From assembly GCF_017798205.1 (NCBI RefSeq), contig NZ_CP060010.1:868001-932000 (forward strand): 64,000 nt of DNA, given 5' to 3'. Each line of letters begins with the position of its first letter. Within the stretch, counting starts at the first letter, position 1. Under the pieces are notes generated by a model. The model was not told the DNA's origin, ran no database searches, and saw nothing but the letters and a program-made list of their open reading frames with translations. The stretch is from Cognatishimia activa. Lineage in GTDB: Bacteria > Pseudomonadota > Alphaproteobacteria > Rhodobacterales > Rhodobacteraceae. Shown here in pieces: positions 16,868-26,214 of this stretch. Made by a program: the position numbers and the translations under genes.

Positions 16868-17364
16868 TCATTCGGCCCGAAGCGGCAGAAGATGCGGAAA
16901 CACTCTTTGCCCTCACGCAACGCGCATTTTCACAAATGCCCTACAGCGACGGCTCGGAAGGGCGTATTCTGAACGACCTGCGGTCTGATGGCGATTTGAC
17001 CCTGTCCTTGGTTGCGGAAGACGGTGGAACGATTGTCGGTCACGTGGCCTTTTCACCCGTGCGGATCAACGGCGAAGACTGCGGCTGGTTCGGTCTGGGC
17101 CCGATCTCGGTTGCGCCTGAACGGCAACGCGAGGGCATCGGGCGCAAATTGGTGGACGCCGGTTTAAGCATTCTTGAACAGAGAGGTGCATCCGGCTGCG
17201 CGCTGATCGGCGATCCGGCGCTTTACTCGAAACTCGGATTTCGTTGCAACAAGCGGCTGACCTATGGCGAGGTGCCGCCAGAGGTCGTGCAATTCAAAAC
17301 TTTGTCGGGACAGGATCCCGAAGGCCAGCTCACGTTTGCGCCGGCCTTCGATCCAAAACCTTAG
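16864..17364 (+). CDS. GNAT family N-acetyltransferase (YhbS-like)
   Basis: A 166-residue GNAT protein. The acetyl-CoA-binding motif A reads GPISVAPERQREGIGRKLVDAG, preceded by the beta4 strand VGHVAFSPVRI and followed by ALIGDPALYSKLGFR, typical of the YhbS-like subgroup. The acceptor is unknown. It starts with ATGA overlapping the LysR stop, and its stop overlaps that of convergent pheT. Confidence 0.88.
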   Translation: MIIRPEAAEDAETLFALTQRAFSQMPYSDGSEGRILNDLRSDGDLTLSLVAEDGGTIVGHVAFSPVRINGEDCGWFGLGPISVAPERQREGIGRKLVDAGLSILEQRGASGCALIGDPALYSKLGFRCNKRLTYGEVPPEVVQFKTLSGQDPEGQLTFAPAFDPKP

Positions 17365-19772
17365 CCGCGCAGCGTGCCGCCCGTGGCTTTCTCGACCTTG
17401 GCAACGATCTTGGCAGAGACCGCCTCGATGTCTTTTTCTTTCAAGGTCGCTTCAGACGGCTGAAGGCGTACGGTCACAGCGATGGATTTCTTGCCTTCGC
17501 CCATCTGCGCTTCGGCCTTTTCGCCGGTGAACTCGTCAAAGACACGCACGGACTCGATCAGTTCTTTGTCAGCGCCACCTGCGGCATTCACCAAATTGAT
17601 CGCTTCGACGGAGCTGTCGACCACAAAGGCAAAGTCACGCTCGACCGCCTGCAAATCGCTGACGCTGAAGGCCGGACGCGTCGCGCCGGATTTGCGCGGC
17701 ATTGGGATCTCGGCGATGTGGATCGCGAAGGCAACAACCGGGCCTTTGACGTCCATGGCTTCGATGGTTTTCGGATGCAACTCGCCAAAAGCGCCGAGGA
17801 TCTTTTTCGGGCCCAGACCAACCTTGGTCGAGCGACCCGGGTGCCACCACCCATTGGTGGAGCGGTTGAACGTCAGCTTCGCAGGTGCACCCAGCGCCTC
17901 GAGCACGGCTTCCATATCGGCTTTGGCGTCAAACACATCGACCGGACGGCTTTCGCCATGGATGTCTTTGGACATGGTGCGGCCCACAAGAATACCTGTG
18001 ACGAGGTTTTCCTGCTCGCCCGGCTCTCCGCCGTGGAACACTGGGCCACATTCAAACAGAGCCAAATCCATGAACCCACGCGCTTGGTTGCGGGCTGCGG
18101 CCTGCAACAGACCCGGCAGCAAGGACGGGCGCATGTGGCTCATTTCCGAGGAGATCGGGTTTTCCAGCATCGTCGCATCAGAGCCACCGCCAAACAGCTC
18201 GGCGGCGGATTGGTCGATGAAGCTATAGGTCACGCATTCATTGTAGCCCAGCGCCGCCGTGGTGCGCCGTGCGATCTGTTCACGCTTTTGGATCGGGGTT
18301 AGAATCTGTCCGGGAATGCCCGCGGTGACGCGTGGAAGTGGCTTGCCCTTGAGCTTCGTCAGCGAGGCAACCCGCGCGACTTCTTCGACAAGATCAGCCT
18401 CTCCCAGAACATCGGGACGCCAGCTCGGCACATTGGCCATATCGCCATCCAGCGTAAAGCCAAGCGCTTCCAAAGTGGCGCGCTGTTCCTCGGCTGGGAT
18501 GGTCATGCCAACCAAGGACTGTACACGGTCGGTGTCGAGCTTATAGGCGCGGCTCACGTTCGGCACTTCGCCTGCGACGACAACGTTAGACGGCTCACCA
18601 CCACAAAGATCCATGATCATCTGCGTCGCCAGATCCAGTGCCTCCATATTGAAGCCCGGGTCGATGCCACGTTCGTTGCGATAGCGCGCATCAGAGTTGA
18701 TTTTCAGAGCCCGTCCCGTGGTCGCAATCTGGATGTGATCCCAATAGGCGGCCTCTAGGAAGACGTTCACGGTGTCCTCGGTACAGGCGGTTTCCAGACC
18801 GCCCATAATGCCCGCGATGCTCTCGATGCCTTCGTCATCAGAGATCACGACCTGACCGTCGCCGAAGGTGTATTCTTTCTCGTCCAAACCCACGAGGGTC
18901 TCGCCCGCTTTGGCGCGGTGAATGCGCAGATTGCCTTTGACCTTATCGGCGTCAAAGACGTGCAGAGGGCGGTTGCGGTCGTAGGTGAAGAAGTTGGTGA
19001 TATCCACCAAAGTCGAAATCGGACGCAGGCCGATGGCCTTGAGGCGATCCTGCAGCCACTCAGGGCTTGGACCGTTCTTCACGCCTTTGATCAGACGCCC
19101 GCCGAACACGAAACAGCCGTTTTCGCGGGTGTCTTCGTCGATGGTGACAGAGATCGGACTGTCGAACGTACCGGTCACATCAGCCGTCTTAGCAGGCTTC
19201 ATCTTGCCTAGACCCCGCGCTGCGAGATCCAGCGCCACGCCACGTACGCCCAAAGCATCCGGACGGTTTGGCGTAATCGCGATTTCGATCACTGGATCGA
19301 CCTTGGCCGGGTCATTTTCAGCCAACCAATCGACGAACTTCTGACCAACCTCACCAGAAGGCAGTTCGATGATGCCATTGTGCTCGTCAGACAGCTCCAG
19401 CTCGCGCTCAGACGCCATCATACCGTGGCTTTCAACACCGCGGATATTGCCCACCTTGATGGTGATATCGAGACCCGGAATATACGAGCCCGGCTTACAC
19501 AGAACGACGGTGATCCCTTCGCGCGCATTGGGCGCGCCGCAGACGATCTGTTTGACGCCTTCGTCGGTCTCGACTTGGCAGACCTTCAGCTTGTCCGCAT
19601 CCGGATGTTTCTCGGCCGCATTGACCTTTGCGATGGTAAATTCAGACAGGCGCTCGGCAGGGTTCGCAACCCCTTCCACCTCAAGACCAAGGTCGGTCAG
19701 GGCGTCGAGAATCTCGTCAAGAGAAGCGTCTGTGTCCAGGTGGTCTTTCAACCAGGAAAGCGTGAATTTCAT
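17361..19772 (-). CDS. pheT: Phenylalanine--tRNA ligase, beta subunit
   Basis: An 803-residue PheT of full bacterial length. Domains in order: N-terminal B1, the tRNA-binding EMAP-like B2 domain (around residues 40-150, KVNAAEKHPDADKLKVCQVE), the B3/B4 editing core, the B5 domain and a C-terminal anticodon-binding ferredoxin fold (VERDFAFVVDSS, KKSIAVTVRLQPSEATL). It pairs with PheS to form the alpha2-beta2 enzyme; the pheS gene lies 3.7 kb upstream on the same strand with five genes between. Confidence 0.97.
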   Translation of the reverse strand: MKFTLSWLKDHLDTDASLDEILDALTDLGLEVEGVANPAERLSEFTIAKVNAAEKHPDADKLKVCQVETDEGVKQIVCGAPNAREGITVVLCKPGSYIPGLDITIKVGNIRGVESHGMMASERELELSDEHNGIIELPSGEVGQKFVDWLAENDPAKVDPVIEIAITPNRPDALGVRGVALDLAARGLGKMKPAKTADVTGTFDSPISVTIDEDTRENGCFVFGGRLIKGVKNGPSPEWLQDRLKAIGLRPISTLVDITNFFTYDRNRPLHVFDADKVKGNLRIHRAKAGETLVGLDEKEYTFGDGQVVISDDEGIESIAGIMGGLETACTEDTVNVFLEAAYWDHIQIATTGRALKINSDARYRNERGIDPGFNMEALDLATQMIMDLCGGEPSNVVVAGEVPNVSRAYKLDTDRVQSLVGMTIPAEEQRATLEALGFTLDGDMANVPSWRPDVLGEADLVEEVARVASLTKLKGKPLPRVTAGIPGQILTPIQKREQIARRTTAALGYNECVTYSFIDQSAAELFGGGSDATMLENPISSEMSHMRPSLLPGLLQAAARNQARGFMDLALFECGPVFHGGEPGEQENLVTGILVGRTMSKDIHGESRPVDVFDAKADMEAVLEALGAPAKLTFNRSTNGWWHPGRSTKVGLGPKKILGAFGELHPKTIEAMDVKGPVVAFAIHIAEIPMPRKSGATRPAFSVSDLQAVERDFAFVVDSSVEAINLVNAAGGADKELIESVRVFDEFTGEKAEAQMGEGKKSIAVTVRLQPSEATLKEKDIEAVSAKIVAKVEKATGGTLRG

Positions 19773-19893
19773 CGGTCAATTCCGTCAGTCATCGTCGGGT
19801 CAAAAGGGCTTTAGCGGATATGCGCGAGAGGGGGAAGCACTATGGCCCCGTTTCTCGCGGTTTTCGGCAGGGTTGACGCAGAGGGAATTTTAT

Positions 19894-19909
19894 ATAACCG
19901 TTTAGTTAT
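19894..19909. promoter_or_regulatory. Candidate ArsR-type operator over the start codon
   Basis: ATAAC-cgttta-GTTAT is an inverted repeat that overlaps the ArsR start codon at 19908. The position suits repression of the gene by its own product. Confidence 0.6.
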
Positions 19910-20261
19910 GGAATCACTTAGTTATGAAAATCCAAACTTGGATGCGGTCTTTGGCGCGCTGGCCGACCCCACCCGCCGCGCGATCCTTGCGAAACTCTCG
20001 CGAGGGGATGCCTCGGTGAACGAATTGGCGCAGCCCTTCGCGATGAGCCAGCCTGCGGTGTCCAAGCACCTCAAGGTTCTTGAAAACGCAGGGCTGATTG
20101 AACGCGCGATCGACAAACAACGCCGACCTGCCCGCCTGAAAGCGGCGCCGATGCAGGACGCGGTGGCGTGGCTTGAGGAATTTAAACGTTTTTGGACAGG
20201 GTCCTTTGACCAGCTCGATGACCTGCTTAACGAATTGAAACAGGAGGAAAAGAATGACTGA
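19908..20261 (+). CDS. ArsR family regulator
   Basis: A 117-residue winged-helix repressor: FGALADPTRRAILAKLSRGDAS and the recognition region PFAMSQPAVSKHLKVLENAGLIER. The metal-binding ELCVC motif of true arsenic sensors is absent; this is the group paired with SRPBCC proteins. The ATG at 19908 was preferred to 19842 because the conserved part begins here. It overlaps the next gene by eight bases. Confidence 0.9.
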   Translation: MESLSYENPNLDAVFGALADPTRRAILAKLSRGDASVNELAQPFAMSQPAVSKHLKVLENAGLIERAIDKQRRPARLKAAPMQDAVAWLEEFKRFWTGSFDQLDDLLNELKQEEKND

Positions 20262-20748
20262 TTTACCCGTGTACGAGTTAAAACGCCTGTTTGACGCGCC
20301 CCCCTCTTTGGTCTGGCGCACCTGGACGGAACCCGAGTTGGTACAGCGCTGGTATGGGCCCGGGGTGACCTCGATTGTGCATAAAATGGACGTGCGCGAA
20401 GGCGGAGAGTGGCTGCACGAGATGCAGTGGGGCGGCAATTCCAACTACCAGCGGGCGGATTACACAGAGGTGGCGCAGGACGCGAAGCTGGTTTGGTTGC
20501 ACGGCAATACGGATGCGGACTGGCAGATCATGGCCAACCCGATGATGCCAGACTGGCCACGCTGGCTGACAACAACCGTGACCTTCACAGCGTCAGGCGA
20601 CAAATGCGAGATGGTGCTGACCTGGGTGCCACATGAGGCTTCAGAGGCCGAAGTCGCGTGTTTTGCCGCCTCTATGGATCAGATGGGCAATGGCTGGGGC
20701 AAGGGTATGGAGATCCTCGAAGAGGTTTTGGCGGAACTAAAAGCCTAG
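20254..20748 (+). CDS. SRPBCC domain protein (AHSA1-like)
   Basis: A 164-residue START-like protein of the AHSA1 family (FDAPPSLVWRTWTEPELVQRWYGPG at the front, a C-terminal helix after QMGNGWGKGMEILEEVL). The family binds hydrophobic ligands in a deep pocket; no substrate is known for the ArsR-linked members. Its eight-base overlap with the ArsR gene shows the two are made together. Confidence 0.9.
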   Translation: MTDLPVYELKRLFDAPPSLVWRTWTEPELVQRWYGPGVTSIVHKMDVREGGEWLHEMQWGGNSNYQRADYTEVAQDAKLVWLHGNTDADWQIMANPMMPDWPRWLTTTVTFTASGDKCEMVLTWVPHEASEAEVACFAASMDQMGNGWGKGMEILEEVLAELKA

Positions 20749-20751
20749 GCC

Positions 20752-21531
20752 CTAGGCCGCGCGTTTTGCCTCGACATGGTCTAGCCAGTTCAGCAATTCG
20801 CGCGCCCGCGTGTCCAAGGTAAGCGCGCCTTCGGGCGCGCCAAGACGCGCAGCGGCCTGCGGGTCGAAATCCGCCGACAAAAGATCGCGCTGCATATGGC
20901 GGTGGCCTTCAAATATCCCTCGATTGAGGTAAGTCCCAACCTCAGAGGCTGACAATTCCGGATGATACTGCGTGCCCCAGAAATCCACGCCATCTTTCTC
21001 ATAGACCATAGCTTGCACGGGCGAATGATCGTTTGACGCCAAGAGCACGGCGCCTTCCGGCAATTCCTGAACCTCATCGCGATGCACGCAGGGCACCGCG
21101 AAACTGGCATCGCGCCCTGCCATCATGGGATGCGCTCCGCCGGCCTCGGTCATGGCCAGATCCAGGGCAAGGCCAACTTCGTGACCTTTGGGAGATTCAC
21201 CCACCTTGCCGCCCAGCACGACGGCAGCAAGCTGCAATCCATTGCAGGATCCCCACACGGGGCGCTCTGCCGTGAACGCGGCCTCCATCGCCTTGCGAAG
21301 GCCCGCTGCCTCGGGCGCATCTGTGGACCAAGCGACGCCCGAGCCGCTAAAGATCACGCCATCCACGTCATCAAACACGCCTCTCCGCAGCTTGCCCCCA
21401 TAGGGAGACGCGACATGAACCTCGGTCGTAGGCCGCAAACCGAGAATTGTCCGAAGAAAACCGCCACAAGCGATTCCGCCAACCGCGTTCATTTCTGGGG
21501 TGTTGGATTCAATAATTAAAATTTTGGTCAT
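20752..21531 (-). CDS. Type 1 glutamine amidotransferase domain protein
   Basis: A 259-residue class I glutamine amidotransferase. The nucleophile elbow is WGSCNGLQLA (Cys), and the catalytic His-Glu pair is in YHPELS. The oxyanion strand FSGSG is present. Such single-domain proteins include the GuaA-like glutamine or gamma-glutamyl hydrolases; a synthetase domain is missing, so the acceptor is unknown. It converges on the SRPBCC gene with three bases between. Confidence 0.88.
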   Translation of the reverse strand: MTKILIIESNTPEMNAVGGIACGGFLRTILGLRPTTEVHVASPYGGKLRRGVFDDVDGVIFSGSGVAWSTDAPEAAGLRKAMEAAFTAERPVWGSCNGLQLAAVVLGGKVGESPKGHEVGLALDLAMTEAGGAHPMMAGRDASFAVPCVHRDEVQELPEGAVLLASNDHSPVQAMVYEKDGVDFWGTQYHPELSASEVGTYLNRGIFEGHRHMQRDLLSADFDPQAAARLGAPEGALTLDTRARELLNWLDHVEAKRAA

Positions 21532-21632
21532 GGCGGCAGTTCGGCATTTGATGGCAGAGCAAAGTCAAGAAACTCTTGCCTCGTTTCAGAACGCATGCAA
21601 GCTCGAACGCGACATCAGTTCAGGAGTGTGAC

Positions 21633-22019
21633 ATGATTAAAGCCAGCTGCGAATGCGGGAATGTTCGGTTCGAATTTGCAACCGGACGCAAGGAAATCAC
21701 CGTCTGTCACTGCACCCAATGCCGCAAAACAAGCGGGCATCTTTGGGCCGCCACGCGCACTGAATTCGCAGATTTGCGCTTTACCTCAAAGGAAACCCTG
21801 ACGTGGTATACGTCTTCAGAATGGGCGCGCCGTGGGTTTTGTTCGGCCTGCGGCTCGAGCCTTTTCTATCAGATGAAAGACGAAACGGGTGTTGGTATCG
21901 CGGCTGGCTGTCTCGACAACCCGCCGGATGATTTCAAAATCGCCAAGCACATCTTCGCCAAAAACAAAGGCTGCTACTACGACATCAACGATCCCGTCGA
22001 GATTTTGGAAACCTATTAA
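21633..22019 (+). CDS. GFA family protein (CENP-V/GFA zinc domain)
   Basis: A 128-residue GFA protein. Zinc-binding cysteines sit in the family spacing: ASCECGNVRF, CHCTQCRKTSG and FCSACGSSLF. The name comes from glutathione-dependent formaldehyde-activating enzyme; most members have no proven substrate. The ATG at 21633 follows AGGAGTG. The stop codon overlaps the stop of the convergent periplasmic protein. Confidence 0.9.
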   Translation: MIKASCECGNVRFEFATGRKEITVCHCTQCRKTSGHLWAATRTEFADLRFTSKETLTWYTSSEWARRGFCSACGSSLFYQMKDETGVGIAAGCLDNPPDDFKIAKHIFAKNKGCYYDINDPVEILETY

Positions 22020-22411
22020 GGTGCCTCGGCGCGGATCGCATATGTGAGGGGCCCGAAGCAATCGCCAAGCGTCAACGTGAACGACGTCGGGAATGCAGGT
22101 CGGTCAAAACTGATCAGTGCCCGCCCCCAATTGGTCGTCGCCTCATACCCGGGAGCCGCGAGAAAGGCAGGACACTCCCCTGCCCCGGTGCCTACCCAAT
22201 AGGCGTCATGAACGCCTCGGTTGTTGTAGTTCCCAGCCAGTCCCGGAATCACGAGCGTCGCTGGATAGGCGTCCACATTCACAAAGGAAAAGAGCGCGGC
22301 CCCGTTTTCCTCGGCCTCATAGACGATGAGGCCCATGTCGCTCTCCCAAGCTTCGTCTGCCGCCAATGGCGGTGCAACGAGAGCCAGACATAGCGCGAGT
22401 TTCTTTAACAT
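22016..22411 (-). CDS. Periplasmic protein of unknown function
   Basis: A 131-residue protein with a signal peptide (LKKLALCLALVAPPLAADE). The mature part has aromatic and glycine-rich beta-type sequence (GLIVYEAEENGAALFSFVNV, LAGNYNNRGVHDAYWVGTG) and two cysteines that may pair (GECPAF, GDCFGP). I do not recognise a family. It lies 9 bases after the arginine-deiminase-like gene on the same strand. Confidence 0.7.
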   Translation of the reverse strand: MLKKLALCLALVAPPLAADEAWESDMGLIVYEAEENGAALFSFVNVDAYPATLVIPGLAGNYNNRGVHDAYWVGTGAGECPAFLAAPGYEATTNWGRALISFDRPAFPTSFTLTLGDCFGPLTYAIRAEAP

Positions 22412-22420
22412 CCCGCCTCC

Positions 22421-23356
22421 TTACACTGGATCGCGGACAAGGCTCTGGCACATGCAATGCACACCGCCGCCGCCCTGCGTGATCATATCAAGCTCGGGAT
22501 CAAACACCGTGAAACCATGCGCTTTGACCTTTTCCTTCAGGGTCTTTGAGGCTGCTGGCAACAAAACCCGATCCTCACCCAACGCTACTACGTTACACCC
22601 CAAAGCCATGGTTTCCTGGAACGGCACCGTGATCAGCTCGATGTTCTTTGACTTGAGCCACTCGATCACCTTGGGGTCGGTACATTCCAAACAGACCGCC
22701 GCGAGTTTCGGCGCGAGCATGACGACCATGAGATCGATATGTACATAGTACGGGTCGATGTCGGCCAGCATAACTTCCCAGCCCTCGGCCTCCATCCACG
22801 CCGCGATCTGCTTCGCACCTTGCTCTTGTGAACGACCTTCATCGCCCTCCCAGCCAATCAGAACGGCGCCGGGTTCGATGACGTTGAAATCGCCGCCCTC
22901 AAACGTGCCAGCGGTCACATAGTCGTAAATCGGGATGCCAAGCTTTTGATAGGTCTCAATCGCGCGGAAGTTTTCGCCGCGACGCCAGTATTGGCTCATA
23001 TGGGTGATGATCGCGCCATAGGGCGTCATGACGGAACTATCACGCGCATAGACCTGATAGGGCAGATGCGGATCAGGCGCGTGAAAATGCACGTCGACAT
23101 CGGCGGAGCGATAGGCGTCCACCATTTCAGCATGCTGGGCTTGGGCGACCTTCGGATCAAACTCGACACCGCGCCGTAGGGATTTCTTCGAAAGGCTCGA
23201 AGTCTTGAGCCACTGATAGTTCTCAATCGGCCCCAAAAGTACCGACCGCAAGGTGCCGTAATCGCTGTTGGCACCCCAAGTGTTCAACTCGGGCGTCCCG
23301 CCGCCATCACGCCGAACGCGCAGGGAAAAACTGTCGGTTTGGGTTCCGTCGGCCAT
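22421..23356 (-). CDS. Amidinotransferase / arginine-deiminase-fold hydrolase
   Basis: A 311-residue guanidino-group-modifying enzyme of the DDAH/arginine deiminase/amidinotransferase fold. Motifs in order: VYARDSSVMTPYGAI, GTFEGGDFNVI, YYVHIDLMVVML (catalytic His), MALGCNVVALG and GGGVHCMCQSL (catalytic Cys near the C-terminus). It probably hydrolyses arginine or a methylated arginine; the exact substrate cannot be read. The ATG at 23356 starts at MADGTQTD. Confidence 0.85.
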   Translation of the reverse strand: MADGTQTDSFSLRVRRDGGGTPELNTWGANSDYGTLRSVLLGPIENYQWLKTSSLSKKSLRRGVEFDPKVAQAQHAEMVDAYRSADVDVHFHAPDPHLPYQVYARDSSVMTPYGAIITHMSQYWRRGENFRAIETYQKLGIPIYDYVTAGTFEGGDFNVIEPGAVLIGWEGDEGRSQEQGAKQIAAWMEAEGWEVMLADIDPYYVHIDLMVVMLAPKLAAVCLECTDPKVIEWLKSKNIELITVPFQETMALGCNVVALGEDRVLLPAASKTLKEKVKAHGFTVFDPELDMITQGGGGVHCMCQSLVRDPV

Positions 23357-23424
23357 ATCAAAGCTCCTTATCGTCAATGGCGACGAGCTTGAGCTTTGTG
23401 GGCCGCGAGTCAAGTGTGGCCAAG

Positions 23425-23458
23425 AAAAAGGCCGCTCAGGATTTCCGAAGCGGCCTAA
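23425..23458 (-). terminator. Intrinsic terminator of pheS
   Basis: AGGCCGCT and AGCGGCCT form an eight-base-pair stem (23429-23456). On the minus strand it is followed by TTTTT just after the pheS stop. Confidence 0.88.
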
Positions 23459-23468
23459 AATTCAGCAG

Positions 23469-24539
23469 TTAGCGTGTCAGCCCGCCATGCAGCGTCGGCT
23501 GATCAAGGCTCGCAAACCCATAGTGGCGCAGCCAGCGCAGATCGGCGTCAAAGAAGGCGCGCAGATCTGGGATGCCGTATTTCAACATCGCCAGACGGTC
23601 GATGCCGATGCCAAAGGCAAAGCCCTGCCATTCGTTCGGGTCAATGCCGCCCGCAGCCAGCACCTTAGGATGCACCATGCCAGAGCCAAGAACCTCAAGC
23701 CAATCGTCGCCCTCGCCCACTTTGACAGAGCCATTTTCCCAGCTGCATTGGATATCCACCTCGGCGGATGGTTCCGTGAAGGGGAAGTGGCTGGCGCGGA
23801 AGCGGGTTTTGACGGATGTGCCGAAGAAGGCCGTAAAGAACTCCTCAAGCACCCATTTCAGGTTCGCCATCGAGATGTCTTTGTCGATCGCCAAGCCCTC
23901 GACCTGATGGAACATCGGCGTGTGGGTCTGGTCGTAGTCGGCACGATAGACGCGGCCCGGACAGATAATGCGGATCGGCGCGCCGATTTTCTCCATCGAG
24001 CGGATCTGAACCGGAGAGGTATGCGTACGCAACACATGTGGTGGGCGCTCGTCACCTTCGGCACGGTGGGTATAGAAAGTATCCATTTCCGCGCGCGCCG
24101 GGTGGTGGCCCGGAATGTTCAGCGCGTCAAAGTTATACCAGTCGGTCTCGATCTGAGGGCCTTCGGCAACGGCAAAGCCCATATCCGCGAAAATCGCCGA
24201 GACCTCTTCGGTCACTTGGGAAATCGGATGGATCGAGCCCTGACGACGGCCACGGCCTGGCAGGGTCACGTCCAGCCACTCGCTGCGCAGACGTTCCTCA
24301 AGAGCGGCATCTGCCAAGGACGCCTTTTTAGCCGAAAGTGCCGAGTTGATCTCGTCTTTCAGCGCATTCAGTTTCGGGCCCATGACCTGACGCTCTTCGG
24401 GCGTCATCTTGCCCAGCTCGCGCATTTTCAGAGCGATCTCGCCCTTTTTGCCGACGGCCTGAACGCGCAGATCTTCGATGGATGCTTCGTCTGCAGCATC
24501 CGCGATCAAAGCGATATATTTGTCTCTGAGATCGTCCAT
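23469..24539 (-). CDS. pheS: Phenylalanine--tRNA ligase, alpha subunit
   Basis: A 356-residue PheS, the catalytic subunit of the alpha2-beta2 synthetase. Present are the N-terminal coiled coil that binds tRNA, class II motif 1/2 ([41 protein letters not shown]) and motif 3 ([18 protein letters not shown]). The ATG at 24539 follows AAAGGGG; a GTG-like start at 24560 would add seven residues. A terminator directly downstream separates it from the deiminase-like gene and from pheT. Confidence 0.97.
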   Translation of the reverse strand: MDDLRDKYIALIADAADEASIEDLRVQAVGKKGEIALKMRELGKMTPEERQVMGPKLNALKDEINSALSAKKASLADAALEERLRSEWLDVTLPGRGRRQGSIHPISQVTEEVSAIFADMGFAVAEGPQIETDWYNFDALNIPGHHPARAEMDTFYTHRAEGDERPPHVLRTHTSPVQIRSMEKIGAPIRIICPGRVYRADYDQTHTPMFHQVEGLAIDKDISMANLKWVLEEFFTAFFGTSVKTRFRASHFPFTEPSAEVDIQCSWENGSVKVGEGDDWLEVLGSGMVHPKVLAAGGIDPNEWQGFAFGIGIDRLAMLKYGIPDLRAFFDADLRWLRHYGFASLDQPTLHGGLTR

Positions 24540-24609
24540 GTCGGCCCCTTTAATTCGCACGACATCCAGCTAGCGAAATGCTTAGGGAATGGCAAGCTTT
24601 GCCGCGCGT

Positions 24610-25857
24610 CTAGTTGAGGCGTAGGGCGCTGAGGCGGGTTTCAAGAAAACCGGCTTCTTCGGGCGCGCGGGACAGGGCGATAGCGGCGCGATAGCTCTCG
24701 GCGGCCTCAAGGTGGCGACCCAACCGCGCCAAGAGATCCGCACGACAGGCGTGAAAGGGTTGATAGCTCGCGAGTTTGCCTTCGTCTTCAACAGAGGCCA
24801 ACAGGCGCAGACCAGCCTCTGGGCAATCGGCATAGGACAGCGCCAGCGCTTGGTTGATCCGCAGGATCGGATTGGGAAAGCGGCCGTAGAGCACATCATA
24901 AAGCGCCACGATTTGTGGCCAGTCGGTTTCGTCGAAACTCTTGGCCTGTGCGTGGACGGCGCTGATGGCCGCTTGCAGGCCGTAGCGACCTGCAGGCGCG
25001 TGACTCAGTGCGGCTTCGGTCAGGGCAACGCCCTCGGAAATCCGCACCTTATCCCATCGCGCTCGGTTCTGCGCCTCAAGTGGCACGAACTCCCCAGAGT
25101 CGCCGCGCCGCGTGAGCCGCCGACTGTCTGACAGCAGCATCAGCGCCAGCAGGCCTTTCGCCTCGGCATGGTCTGGCAGCAAAGAGGCCAAGATGCGCCC
25201 AAGGCGGATCGCTTCCTGAACGAGGTTTTCCCGCATCATCTCGCCGTTTGTGGCGTGGCAGCCTTCGGTAAAGATCAAATATACCACGCTCAGAACAGTA
25301 TCGGTGCGCTCTGCGATGTCCTGAGGATCAGGTAATTTGAACGCAACGCCTGCAGCGCCGAGCTTGTGTTTGGCGCGCGTTAGCCGCGCGGCCATCGCTG
25401 CTGGCTTGTCTAGAAACGCATTCGCGATTTCCTCGGTACTGAGCCCGCCCAAAGCGCGCAGGGTCAAAGCGACTCGCGACTTTTCTTCAAGCGCTGGGTG
25501 ACAGCACGTGTAGATCAGTTCGAGCCGGTGATCTGGAATAGACATCTCGCGATCCTCGGGATCAGAGTGATGCTGCTCAAGCCACAGCGCGAGCTCGTTC
25601 GACTTGCGATCCGCCACTTGGCTGTGGCGAATGCGATCAAGCGCTTTGCGCCTTGCAACGGTGATCAGCCAAGCATCGGGATTGCGGGGCGCGCCGTCTC
25701 TGGACCAGACCTCCAAGGCCGAGACCACCGCGTCCTGCAAGCTGTCCTCGGCCAAGGCAAAGTCTCCGGTTGAGGCCAACAGCGACGAAAGAATGCGCCC
25801 CCAGTCTTCGCGGATCAGTCGCGCGACGAGCGATTGCGCATGAACTGGGGGCAGCAT
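24610..25857 (-). CDS. ECF sigma factor of the ECF42 type with C-terminal TPR-like extension
   Basis: A 415-residue sigma factor. Region 2 is near residues 10-75 (FALAEDSLQDAVVSALEVW, NPDAWLITVARRKALDRIR), region 4 near 110-170 (LRALGGLSTEEIANAFLDKP). About 220 further residues (VYLIFTEGCHATNGEMMRENL, then helical repeats such as FHACRADLLARLGRHLEAAESY) replace the anti-sigma factor found in other ECF systems. ECF42 genes are nearly always beside a DGPF/YciI gene, as here (six bases upstream). Confidence 0.93.
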   Translation of the reverse strand: MLPPVHAQSLVARLIREDWGRILSSLLASTGDFALAEDSLQDAVVSALEVWSRDGAPRNPDAWLITVARRKALDRIRHSQVADRKSNELALWLEQHHSDPEDREMSIPDHRLELIYTCCHPALEEKSRVALTLRALGGLSTEEIANAFLDKPAAMAARLTRAKHKLGAAGVAFKLPDPQDIAERTDTVLSVVYLIFTEGCHATNGEMMRENLVQEAIRLGRILASLLPDHAEAKGLLALMLLSDSRRLTRRGDSGEFVPLEAQNRARWDKVRISEGVALTEAALSHAPAGRYGLQAAISAVHAQAKSFDETDWPQIVALYDVLYGRFPNPILRINQALALSYADCPEAGLRLLASVEDEGKLASYQPFHACRADLLARLGRHLEAAESYRAAIALSRAPEEAGFLETRLSALRLN

Positions 25858-25863
25858 CTCGGG

Positions 25864-26214
25864 TCAGTCGAAAATCATGACAGGGCGCACTTCGACACGC
25901 CCATAGGCCGCGTCTGGGATCTTGGCAGCATAGGCCAGCGCTTCGTCGAGATCCTTGCAATCGAGGATGTAAAACCCGCCGAGTTGTTCCTTGGTTTCGG
26001 CGAATGGACCATCCACTACCTCGGTTTTGCCGCCGCGCACCGACACCGTTGTGGCCGTCGAAACAGGCTGCAGCGCTTCACCGCCGAGCAATTTGCCCGC
26101 TTCGCGCACTTCTTCGGTGAAATCCATATAGCCCTGCATATAGGGGCCAAATTCCTCGGTCCCTGGCTGAGGGCCATTGTCTTCCGCGTTGTAAATCAAG
26201 CACATGAATTGCAT
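25864..26214 (-). CDS. YciI/DGPF family protein, partner of the ECF42 sigma factor
   Basis: A 116-residue YCII-domain protein with the full signature VVDGPFAETKEQLGGFYILD and the conserved start MQFMCLIYNAED. The ferredoxin-like fold resembles catalytic dimers, but no reaction is known for this subgroup. It precedes the sigma-factor gene by six bases, and in studied cases such DGPF genes are targets of the neighbouring sigma factor. Confidence 0.92.
   Translation of the reverse strand: MQFMCLIYNAEDNGPQPGTEEFGPYMQGYMDFTEEVREAGKLLGGEALQPVSTATTVSVRGGKTEVVDGPFAETKEQLGGFYILDCKDLDEALAYAAKIPDAAYGRVEVRPVMIFD

Noticed and set aside
17244-18302. Long plus-strand open frame (352 codons) opposite pheT
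   Set aside because: It lies wholly antisense to a conserved synthetase gene, has no recognisable domain, and is explained by the high GC content at third positions.
23268-24617. Plus-strand open frame of 449 codons opposite pheS
   Set aside because: Antisense shadow of pheS; the sequence is arginine- and histidine-rich without family motifs.
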